This document shows positions 6,418 through 15,074 of a stretch of DNA of 37,565 bases, piece by piece. The notes beneath the pieces are model-generated. The model was not told the origin of the DNA, did no database searches, and saw only the letters and a program-made list of their open reading frames with translations. Source of the stretch: Candidatus Multiplicimicrobium inquinatum (GTDB lineage: Bacteria; Omnitrophota; Omnitrophia; Omnitrophales; Aquincolibacteriaceae); NCBI GenBank assembly GCA_002344825.1, contig DDUN01000021.1, positions 1-37,565 of the forward strand, given 5' to 3'. How positions within the stretch are numbered: the first letter of the stretch is position 1; each line of letters opens with the position of its first letter. The position numbers were made by a program, and so were the translations under genes.

Positions 6418-9400
6418 TTAGAATGCCAGAATGACCCCGCTTGCTGATTGCACGATGTCATCATCCTCGTCATCATCCTCGCGGTTTCGATCATTATCTC
6501 TGACATAAATGGGCGTTAAGCTTGTCCGCATTTGTTCCCACATAATTTCAAATGGGGTTCTATTTTGCGGCTTAAATTTTAAAATCTCCTGAACAAACTT
6601 AAGTTCAGTCGGATCTTGTACCAGTTCTAAGCTTTGTTTTAAAATTCCCATGTTGCCGTTTTCATCCGCGGCATAAAAATGCAGATGATTATCTTGAAGA
6701 ACTTTAAAGCCAAGAACTTTACCGTCTTGGTTATAGAATTTCTCCGTAATGATGTCGGAAGGGCAAGGAGTTGTAATGCAGTTAACAGCGGTGCGCTCGG
6801 TTGTTTTGTAAAGCGTACCGGTTTCAGCCTCGTCCAATTCCAAGGCGCTTAATGCTAAGTCCTGCTCCGGCTCCGCAAGCGTGACGGCATTTTCCGGAAG
6901 CGGCTTCATTTCATGCAAATTAATCCTGTTTTCTTCGGAAAGTTGTGTAATCGTTCCGGTGAAAACACGGACCGGATTTTCACCCTGTTTAAGTTCGAAG
7001 CGAACCCGCAGCTTCCAAGCGGGGCAGTTCTCGCCCTGACAAACTTCCATAGGTTCGGATTCAACCTTTTGAAAATGACCCGCGGATATGCCAATCGATT
7101 CACCTATTTCCTCCAAAAGCTGTCCTGTGATGAGAGGGTCTGTTTCCAGCAAGAAAATCGTGCGAATGTCACCGGAACTCGTATCGATTGACCGATATGG
7201 GCTTTTAAGATTAGTGATCATGACAGGCTCTTGTCCCCAAGCTCCGCCGACGACATAACCTGCGAAGTGCTTTTCTTCACCGTTGATTTTGACAGTAACA
7301 TCCAAATATTTGGACCATGTTGCGCATCCTGGACCCATGCAAGTTACGAATGGACGGTTTTCAGATTCAATTTTGATGATATCAGAAACGGAAACACCTA
7401 AATGCTCCGCAATTGCGTCAGCGTAGGGCATTTTAGATTCACCGGGATTGACATTGCCGTCGGCATCAATCCATTTAGTTGAAACCAAAACATCTCCGTC
7501 AAACATCTCAACTTTTTGACCGAAATACTCAAAATCATGGTCTTGATCGCTGAAATATTCGGTAACCACTTCGCGTGTTGCTTCGCAGGGTTCCGCAACG
7601 CAGTTAAAAGCGGACTCAACAACTTTTTTGCTCGCCACTACCACATTGTCTTTCAAGTGGAGCATTTCTTTGGCTTCATCCGCTTCTTGCTGAGAAATCG
7701 CTTCACGGTCCAAAATCAGCAGGCGAAATGTTTCCGGATTGATTCTTGTTGTTCCGACAAATTGCTCTGAATTTGCGGGGCGGCTGATAAATCGGATAAC
7801 CATATTGCGCAAATCCCTGGACGACGGGCCAAAAGCCATGTCATACATGATGTTGTCAAAGATAGACACTGCAAACATGCCGTCACCGGGATTGAATTCA
7901 CCGACATCACCCACAGTTAAACCTTTTAGCTTTAAATAATCTTCAGGTGATGACCAGCGCCCTAATCCTAATGCTTCCATTTCGCCGATTAGGATATTGA
8001 TTAGCTCAGAAACTGGCACCAGCATTTTTTCTCCGACGTTGCCGCGAAAACTTGTGATTTGAATTGACCGTGACATTAAGCCTTCGTATAAGTTTCGCAG
8101 CGATGCCATCGCTTGCGATTCAATTTCAAGTGCCTTTTGCGGCGGATTGACGAGCGAACCATCTTCATTCGCTTGCATATAGCCTTGTTCAATTAAGTTT
8201 TTTCTCAGATTTTCTAAAGCGGCGCGCACATCTGCGGCGGCCTTCGTCAGATTGGCATCCATGGTAGGCATATCATCCTGATTAATAACCGGCGGAATTT
8301 GCGTCGAAACTTGAAGCGCTTGCGCAATAGAGTGCTTAGTGTTGTGGAGCTGCATTCCGAATTGCATCTGATCTGCTTTGACTTGCTCGGCTTGCTGAGT
8401 CATTGTTTCAACAAATGCGTTCATTTTTTCAATCGGATCTATGCCAGGCTCCACAATGATCGGGCCGGCTTCAATTTTGAGACGCGGAAAATTAGGCATG
8501 TCCGACAAGGTTTGCGCTTCAGTTACGGCGAGTTTGTAGACTTCCAATTCGGTGGCGTAGTTTTCTCTCGCCGCGATTTCGACTTTAACGTCCATAAGCA
8601 TCGTGAATGAAAGGTAGCTCAGGTTTACGGATAAGTCGTTTTCAAGCGAGTTTTCTAAATACGCTTTCATCGACTGAAGAGTGTCTTCAATCGCAAGGCG
8701 GGTTGAAGTGCGCAATGTGTCTGTTGTTAGCGCCGATTCAAGCTCTGTTGCGAGCGCGGCAAGAGACGCTTTCAGTGTTTCAGCCTGATTTCGGATGCTG
8801 TCGGCCATGGCGGTTAAGCGGGCCTCGAGCTGTGCTAACTTGGCCAAAGCGGCAATGTGAGCCGCGTCATTAAGCTCTTTTTCAGCGGCCGCTTTTTCAA
8901 GAGCTTCTTTTTTGACTGCTTCAAGCTGTTCAGCAATACTGAGCAAACTTATATTTCCTTCAACATCAAGTTCAATTTCAAAAATCTGCCCATCAAGCTC
9001 AACAGTTTTTACGGCGGGGTAGTCGACTAGGACAATTGTTTGGCCATAGGAGCCATCTTCCTTTTCACCCCACTTTGAAAACACAAGACCATAGCCCAGG
9101 TAGCGCTGGACAGATTTTGGGTAAGAAGGTTCTGCGAAGTGATCGTTTGCATTAGTGGGTTGAACCATCTCAAATATTTCTTCGTGTGCTTCGCCGACAT
9201 AAATATTGTAACCGTTTATTGTTTGACTGTTTTTGATCCGAATGTCATCAGACTCACCTGAAAGCACATCGGGATTTCCTTGTACAAAATAACCCGTTTG
9301 ATAATCAGCCATTTGTACAAAGCGGGGAGTGAAGCCATTTTCATCGCGGGCATGAGTAATGGTGAATTTATGTCCTTCCCATTTGCGGGCGCTACCTGAA

Positions 9401-12400
9401 AAATGCTGCTCTGTTTTTGTGTTGGCGTGTTGGTCAATCAAATCTTGTGTGCCGGCGGAGTTAATCGCGTCAAAAATTTCGGCGGAAATCTTTGCCGAAG
9501 CGGATTCTATGATATGCGCACCATAGTTGGTGTAAGAGCCGGAGTAAGTTGTTTCTCCTTCGTGTGTCGAGCTGTAAAGGGAAACTTGCTGAACCATGTT
9601 TCCTTCCGCGTCATAAGCGTTAAAAATTTTGCTTACGCTCTCGCCTTCAATGATAAAAGGGATGGAGATGGACTCGTAATAAGCTGGCTTGCTGATGGAA
9701 AAAAACTCTTCGGCCGGCTGTGTTTCAATCTTTTCGGCAACATGATTTGTTATGTATGGTTTTTCAATATAGGGTCTATAGATTTTTCTGCCGTGGGAAT
9801 TGGTTTTTGAAATAATGGAAGCAACCAGCTGTTTGCCGTTAATTTCAACATACGTGTAGTCTGTTTTGCCTGAGTTGTAGCCGTAATAGGCGTGATTGCT
9901 CCACGATTCAAATTCAATCATTCCGTTTTCATTATAGTGAGCCTTTGAAGTTGAGGAATAGCTCCAATAACCGCCCTCTTCACTTCTTTCGAAAGACAAC
10001 ACGCGGTTTAAGTTTTCCGAAAGCTGCAAAGTCCAAGTCTTTTTGCCTTCATAGTAGGGGTACCAATATTCGGTCATCATGGTGTCGACACTTTTTTCAA
10101 TGTCTGATGCGTCTGAGTTTGTTGTCATCAGCGGCATTGTTTCGTCAAGTGTAATGGCGCAATTGTCGCACTTTATTCTCTCGGGGAAAGAGATCACAAT
10201 TTGCTTGGTGTCTGGGTCAAATTTTCCAATATATTCAGTCCCATACCAAGTTGCAAACGCGTTTCCGGCGGCATCCACGCGCACTTTCAAATTGTTTTCA
10301 CCGCCGATAGTGGAAGCAGGAAGACTGATTTCAAAAGGCTGAATCAATTGTTGTAACGAGATAACACCTTCTTGATTCACCGACATTTCATAAAGTACGC
10401 CATCGAGCACAAAACGGTTTTCTTTCGGAAAGTCGATGGACACAAAATTATTTTTTTGATCAAAAATAGACGTATTTTCTATAAAGCTTCCGGCTTCATC
10501 CGTGTAAAGGGAAACGGTTAGATCGCCTAATCGCACGACTTGGTTAATGCGCACAAAATTTCCTTGCCGGTCATAAAGGTAAGAAAGAGCCTTATTCCAT
10601 TCTCGAGCAGAATCGTTTTCATATGAATAATCCCAAGTTTGCCGGCTTCCGTCTTCATTTTTATCTTCCTGTTTAATAAGGCGCATAAAGGCATCCTGCG
10701 TATAAGAGTAAATGTGGCCATTTTCATAATGAATGGTTGTTTCCGTTTGCTTGGTGTTGCCTTCTGCTCCGCGCCAAGTAGCCACGGTAGTTGACTCATC
10801 GACTTGGACAATCGTTTTTGTGCCCAAAAGGCGCTGTTCATAAATAGTAGGCTGGACTGTTGGTCCAAAAGTAGAGTCGCGATAAACTTCTACATCAGCA
10901 AAGTAAGCAGTCTCTGACTTCCCTGAGGCGAGATCTTTAGTGATTTTGAAAATCGGAGAAATTTTACCATGCCAACCAATAGTGTCTTTTGAGCCTAAAA
11001 TGGCTAAGACCTCTTTTTGCTCAGCTGTGTTTAAGGTCTCTTGCTGCGCGAGCAAGCTTCCTTTTGCATCGACCCAAGAGCCAAATTCTTCGGTGTAAGA
11101 ACCGACAACTTCAAAATTTTTATTGAAGAAGTGATAAGTGTGAATAGGCATAACCGTGGGGCACATTTCGCCTTGGCAATTCGGTGTTTTGCGCAAAAGC
11201 TGATAAGCAGGCATTTCTCCGAAGACATGATTGGTTATGCCGCTCAGAATAATTTTTGTTTGAAGTTCGATGCGTCTTCCATCGGCGTTGTTGAAGACAG
11301 TTGGGTCGGACGGGAGATCGCGGTCTGTGCGTGAACCAATCAAATTATTATTCACGTCAAAATACTCTACCGTGCTCCAGCTGCAGCCGGCGTCAATAGC
11401 ATTGCATGTCATTTCGGGAGTTATCATTTTTTTGTACGCGGCTTGCTGACCAAAAACAGCGGCAATTGTTAAATTTTCTTCCGTCGAAACATCTAGGCGA
11501 ACTAAATCAAGCTCAACAATAATTTTACCGGCTTCATCTCGATAAACTTTGTAGTCATGCTCGCCGATCGAAAAATAAACCGCACCATTTTCAACTTTTT
11601 TAACGGTGATGGACATCATTTGTTGGAAAACAGATGCTTCTCCGACAGCGTTATTGATGGCAATCATTTTCATCGGGCAAATTTGACCTTCAGGGCAGAC
11701 ATTCATGGCGGCAAAGAGCAAGTCTGCGTCCTTGCCCGAGACCATGACACCGTTGTAATCAGCGCTGATTGAACCGGCCTTGCGTGTTCCATCAGCATTC
11801 AGGCTAAATGACATAGAGCCAAATGAACCGGGCGCAGGCGCGACCATGGTGCACATCATGCCGCTGGGGCATTGGAAGCTGCGGTCAAGAACAACCAGGT
11901 AGGTTCCATCAGTTTGCAGTGAAGTGTTAATTCTTGTGCTATCGTCCCCGAGCTGATCTCGTATTGCTTGGATATAACTTGCAACAGCTGGCGGCAGGAC
12001 AATCTCAGCCTTTTGTCTTTCAAGCACAATCTGCCCGCTTTCATCGCGATAGGCTTTGTAATTGCTTTCGCCTCTTGAAAAGTAAATAGCAGCGTTTTCG
12101 ACTTTAGATACGCTGACGGATGTCATCTGCGCGAGATAGACGGAGTCGTTTGCAGCGATCATTTTTTGAGCGCAAAGCTCTCCTTTCGGGCAGGTATTTA
12201 AGGCTTGCATGAGAAAATTACCGTCAACGCGGATGCTGCCATCTTTACCATAGTAGGTTGCCTGAATATCTGATTCTGAAATAATTTGACCGTTTTCATC
12301 TACAGAAAAACTCATGGATTGAAATCCGGATGTGGGCGGGATAAGCCATTCTTTTGAATCTGTTACGCGAATAAAAAAAACACCATTTTCCCCCGTAATA

Positions 12401-14838
12401 GAAACAGTCAAGCCATCCTCGAAAGCGGTTTGATAAGCTGCAACCGCAGAAGGCAATGAAACTTCACTCTGATTAACATAAACAAGAACTCTCTGGATGG
12501 AAGTAGAGCCATCTTCAAATATTTGTTGGCGGGTAAATGAATCCAATTGATTGGCTTGCCGCAATTCTTCAGGCATATCAGCCATGATGGTTCCGCATTC
12601 ACCTTCAGCCGAGCAGTATTCTTCCTCAACAGTAAAAAGAACAACATTAGAGTGTTGCATAGCTATTCCCGTGGAATCTTGAATGACAGCTATTTTAGAG
12701 CGCGGGTCATAGCTCATCGTTTTTCCGCTATGGAGCGTAATGTTTGAATTGTCCAGATTCATCGGCTCAAGACGCGGGGAAGGCGGAATTTCTTTTCCGG
12801 TCTCGTCGAACCACTGACTGCTTACAAGTCCGTCATTTTCCGAAAGAGTGTTGTCATAGTTCCTTGATCCAAGAGGAGTTCCGTCGGAGCCATAGTAACT
12901 GTCGGTTGCGTTGTTTCCGCAAGGAGAATCAGTGCATTCAAAATGAATGGTAGTTGTTTTGTAAATGACGGGATGAGTGTTTGTGTCTGGTTTCAAAATA
13001 GTGATGACTTGAGCTTGCTCTTCACCGGTTACTTCCGGCAAAGGCTCGGGAGAAGTTTGGAAACTTAAAGAGGTGTTGCCTGAAATATAGCTGTTGTATG
13101 AGCTATAGTCGGGAATAGCTAGTTCTGCGGTGTAGCCTGAGTCAGGATTGAGGCCGCTTACACTGGCAACGCAGTATCCGTAACAGTAAGTGGATGTTTC
13201 GCTTTGAACATTGCCGGAAGCATCGCGGATTCGCAAAATAATATCGGAATAGCCTCCGTAAGCGTAAAAGCTGAAAGTGGCATCGGTTGTTCCGGTATTG
13301 TCTGTGTTAAATGAAGAAATATCGGTGTAGTTGTAATAGTGGTCATAAGAATAATCATATGAAGTTTGAAAACTTGTATAAGTGCTGCCCGACAACGAGC
13401 TGTAGGTTGAGCCGGATAAAAGCAATTCAGCATTGTAGTTTTCGCCGGAATTTAAGCCGCTGACATTTGTGCTGCAATAACCTGAACAATAAATAGATGT
13501 TTCGCTTTGGATGTTGCCGTATTGGTCTGTGATGCGAAGCATCAAGTCAGCATAGTTCGAAGTGTAGAAGCTAAAGTTTGCGTCATTGGTTCCCGTGCTG
13601 TCGACGTTGATTGAGTAGACATCAACGTTGTTGTAGTAGGAGTACGCGGGATCAATATACGCCATGTCGTAATTGTATGAATAGGTTGTGTCCGGAGTGG
13701 TGTTAAAACTCGTGGATGTTGTTCCGGAAACATAGACGGAGCCGCTCGCGTCAGGCGCAAGAATGTTTACTGTGTAATAAGTGTTCGGGTTAAGCCCGCT
13801 AATGGATGTCGGGCAATATCCCGAACAGTAAAGCATTGTTTGTGTCTGAAGGTTGCCATAGGCGTCTCTTACTTCAAGAATCAGGTCTGAGTAGTTGCCT
13901 GATAAATTAACATTGACCGTGGCTTCAGTCGGTCCGGCAGAAACATCCACTGATGAGACATAAATATCGGTATAAGCCGGAGTGTAATAAGTGGTGTCGT
14001 AATAATCAAAAGTTTGAAAATTGGCCGTGGTCGTCCCGGTGAGGTTTACGGAAGAGTCAGCGTTAGGTGCGGTTACCTCAATCACATAAGAAGTACCTGA
14101 ATTGAGCCAGCCTGCGTTTACGCTGCAGTTATCCACGCATGATATGGTCGATTCGCTTTGCGGATAGTATCCGGACATGCCCTGCGAGTGATACATGTGC
14201 GAGTTTGCGTCCCATATTTTTACAGTCAAATCGGAAGATTGACCGGATAAATTAATATTGATTGTGGCATCGTTTGAGCCCGCAGAAACATCCAAAGAAG
14301 AAATGGTAATCTCAGCAGGCACTGGGTCTTGAACCATATCGGCTGCTTCTGTGGTTAGCGCGGGATGCCATTCAACTTCAGTAATGTTATCACCCGTAGA
14401 GCGAGTTACTTTTTTTCCGATATAGGTATTATCCGCATAATAAGCTGTGCTTTCAGTGCAATTTGCCGGGACAGCGTTTGTGCAAGCGGATTCATCAGGA
14501 AGATTATTTTTTTGGGTTGGTTTGGTTCCAAGATTATCTAAGACTTCTTGAGCTTCATCAGAGTCTTCAGCAATGTTCTCAACAGATGAGCCTTTTTCTA
14601 CTGCGCTAAGCGGACTTTGGCTTGGCTCTCCTTCAGGAGTAGCAGTTCCTTCAATGTCTCTAAAGTCGAAGCTCTCTACTGTTTTTGACTCGTGGGTAAG
14701 AGCATCCACGGCGGGTGCTTGAGCCGGCGCAGGAGCAGAGACCGTGTCAGCCGCAAAACTGTATTGGCCCGGAGAAAGGGCAAATGTGAAAACCACGAAA
14801 AGCGCTGTGATCTTCTTCGCGACTGTAGCTAACTGCAT
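6418..14838 (-). CDS. Giant secreted cysteine-pair and FN3-like repeat protein
   Basis: 2,806 residues, not recognised as a whole. A clear signal peptide (KKITALFVVFTFALSPGQYSFA, cleavage near residue 29) is followed by an Ala/Pro/Glu-rich stretch. About 180-600 holds four FN3-like beta repeats, three carrying YCxGYC. About 790-1110 holds two ~160-residue repeats with the ending KVENxAxYFSxGExxYKxYRDExGxI. At least six copies of a C-x(5-6)-C...YF-x-x-G motif occur from residue ~95 to near the C-terminus. About 1965-2070 is a predicted coiled coil rich in Ala, Leu and Glu. The end has an acidic REDDDEDDD patch and finishes in Phe. Regularly spaced Cys pairs imply disulfides outside the cytoplasm. 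No enzyme or sortase motif is seen. It is likely a surface or periplasmic structural protein, by inference. GAGGAG lies 13 bases before the ATG. Confidence 0.85.
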   Translation of the reverse strand: MQLATVAKKITALFVVFTFALSPGQYSFAADTVSAPAPAQAPAVDALTHESKTVESFDFRDIEGTATPEGEPSQSPLSAVEKGSSVENIAEDSDEAQEVLDNLGTKPTQKNNLPDESACTNAVPANCTESTAYYADNTYIGKKVTRSTGDNITEVEWHPALTTEAADMVQDPVPAEITISSLDVSAGSNDATININLSGQSSDLTVKIWDANSHMYHSQGMSGYYPQSESTISCVDNCSVNAGWLNSGTSYVIEVTAPNADSSVNLTGTTTANFQTFDYYDTTYYTPAYTDIYVSSVDVSAGPTEATVNVNLSGNYSDLILEVRDAYGNLQTQTMLYCSGYCPTSISGLNPNTYYTVNILAPDASGSVYVSGTTSTSFNTTPDTTYSYNYDMAYIDPAYSYYNNVDVYSINVDSTGTNDANFSFYTSNYADLMLRITDQYGNIQSETSIYCSGYCSTNVSGLNSGENYNAELLLSGSTYSSLSGSTYTSFQTSYDYSYDHYYNYTDISSFNTDNTGTTDATFSFYAYGGYSDIILRIRDASGNVQSETSTYCYGYCVASVSGLNPDSGYTAELAIPDYSSYNSYISGNTSLSFQTSPEPLPEVTGEEQAQVITILKPDTNTHPVIYKTTTIHFECTDSPCGNNATDSYYGSDGTPLGSRNYDNTLSENDGLVSSQWFDETGKEIPPSPRLEPMNLDNSNITLHSGKTMSYDPRSKIAVIQDSTGIAMQHSNVVLFTVEEEYCSAEGECGTIMADMPEELRQANQLDSFTRQQIFEDGSTSIQRVLVYVNQSEVSLPSAVAAYQTAFEDGLTVSITGENGVFFIRVTDSKEWLIPPTSGFQSMSFSVDENGQIISESDIQATYYGKDGSIRVDGNFLMQALNTCPKGELCAQKMIAANDSVYLAQMTSVSVSKVENAAIYFSRGESNYKAYRDESGQIVLERQKAEIVLPPAVASYIQAIRDQLGDDSTRINTSLQTDGTYLVVLDRSFQCPSGMMCTMVAPAPGSFGSMSFSLNADGTRKAGSISADYNGVMVSGKDADLLFAAMNVCPEGQICPMKMIAINNAVGEASVFQQMMSITVKKVENGAVYFSIGEHDYKVYRDEAGKIIVELDLVRLDVSTEENLTIAAVFGQQAAYKKMITPEMTCNAIDAGCSWSTVEYFDVNNNLIGSRTDRDLPSDPTVFNNADGRRIELQTKIILSGITNHVFGEMPAYQLLRKTPNCQGEMCPTVMPIHTYHFFNKNFEVVGSYTEEFGSWVDAKGSLLAQQETLNTAEQKEVLAILGSKDTIGWHGKISPIFKITKDLASGKSETAYFADVEVYRDSTFGPTVQPTIYEQRLLGTKTIVQVDESTTVATWRGAEGNTKQTETTIHYENGHIYSYTQDAFMRLIKQEDKNEDGSRQTWDYSYENDSAREWNKALSYLYDRQGNFVRINQVVRLGDLTVSLYTDEAGSFIENTSIFDQKNNFVSIDFPKENRFVLDGVLYEMSVNQEGVISLQQLIQPFEISLPASTIGGENNLKVRVDAAGNAFATWYGTEYIGKFDPDTKQIVISFPERIKCDNCAITLDETMPLMTTNSDASDIEKSVDTMMTEYWYPYYEGKKTWTLQLSENLNRVLSFERSEEGGYWSYSSTSKAHYNENGMIEFESWSNHAYYGYNSGKTDYTYVEINGKQLVASIISKTNSHGRKIYRPYIEKPYITNHVAEKIETQPAEEFFSISKPAYYESISIPFIIEGESVSKIFNAYDAEGNMVQQVSLYSSTHEGETTYSGSYTNYGAHIIESASAKISAEIFDAINSAGTQDLIDQHANTKTEQHFSGSARKWEGHKFTITHARDENGFTPRFVQMADYQTGYFVQGNPDVLSGESDDIRIKNSQTINGYNIYVGEAHEEIFEMVQPTNANDHFAEPSYPKSVQRYLGYGLVFSKWGEKEDGSYGQTIVLVDYPAVKTVELDGQIFEIELDVEGNISLLSIAEQLEAVKKEALEKAAAEKELNDAAHIAALAKLAQLEARLTAMADSIRNQAETLKASLAALATELESALTTDTLRTSTRLAIEDTLQSMKAYLENSLENDLSVNLSYLSFTMLMDVKVEIAARENYATELEVYKLAVTEAQTLSDMPNFPRLKIEAGPIIVEPGIDPIEKMNAFVETMTQQAEQVKADQMQFGMQLHNTKHSIAQALQVSTQIPPVINQDDMPTMDANLTKAAADVRAALENLRKNLIEQGYMQANEDGSLVNPPQKALEIESQAMASLRNLYEGLMSRSIQITSFRGNVGEKMLVPVSELINILIGEMEALGLGRWSSPEDYLKLKGLTVGDVGEFNPGDGMFAVSIFDNIMYDMAFGPSSRDLRNMVIRFISRPANSEQFVGTTRINPETFRLLILDREAISQQEADEAKEMLHLKDNVVVASKKVVESAFNCVAEPCEATREVVTEYFSDQDHDFEYFGQKVEMFDGDVLVSTKWIDADGNVNPGESKMPYADAIAEHLGVSVSDIIKIESENRPFVTCMGPGCATWSKYLDVTVKINGEEKHFAGYVVGGAWGQEPVMITNLKSPYRSIDTSSGDIRTIFLLETDPLITGQLLEEIGESIGISAGHFQKVESEPMEVCQGENCPAWKLRVRFELKQGENPVRVFTGTITQLSEENRINLHEMKPLPENAVTLAEPEQDLALSALELDEAETGTLYKTTERTAVNCITTPCPSDIITEKFYNQDGKVLGFKVLQDNHLHFYAADENGNMGILKQSLELVQDPTELKFVQEILKFKPQNRTPFEIMWEQMRTSLTPIYVRDNDRNREDDDEDDDIVQSASGVILAF
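11515..12470 (-). repeat. Two ~160-residue tandem repeats in the giant secreted protein
   Basis: Residues ~790-940 and ~942-1109. Both run from LPxAVAxY through FxSMSFSxxxxG, then xCPxGxxCxxKMIAxN, and end KVENxAxYFSxGExxYKxYRDExG. Similarity between copies is high over the last 60 residues. The domain is not recognised and both units contain a C-x5-C pair. Confidence 0.75.
13045..14325 (-). repeat. Four FN3-like repeats with CxGYC pairs in the giant secreted protein
   Basis: Residues ~180-600 of the - strand giant protein. Each unit opens with a (I/V)SS(L/V/F)-type strand followed by T/N-rich ATxxxxxS, has SDLxLxxxDxxGNxQ, then YCxGYCxxxVSGLNxxxxY (SCVDNC in the first), and ends in SxxFQT. 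Unit starts are at about residues 180, 295, 407 and 507. Linkers between units are very Tyr-rich (for example YDYSYDHYYNY). The pattern is typical of FN3 or purple-acid-phosphatase N-domain-like modules of cell-surface proteins. Confidence 0.75.
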
Positions 14839-15074
14839 AGGTATAGGCTCCTCGTTATATAGTCTTATTTTATCTATTGGGAAAGTAACTTAATGATCAA
14901 AGAAATGCAATGGTGATAATTGTAATGCTATTAATTGCTATAAATGCTATAAAGTATTAACTATCAAACTTAATCAATCAGGATCAATTTTAAATACTTA
15001 TTAAATGTGCTTATAATTCTTGCAATACCCACTCGAGGTGGTAAGTTTTAAAAAACTTTCATCAACCGAGGCCT
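14839..15074. promoter_or_regulatory. Divergent control region of the two giant genes
   Basis: 236 bp, strongly AT-rich, between start codons. For the + gene, TGCTTATAATTC at 15008-15019 provides a good -10 (TATAAT 15012-15017) with a poor -35. The same 12-mer occurs in the MarR promoter. Three tandem copies of TGCTATWAA (14926-14934, 14936-14944, 14945-14953) look like a repeat operator or bent AT tract. For the - gene, GAGGAG at 14852-14857 is the ribosome-binding site, with AT-rich candidates upstream. Confidence 0.65.
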
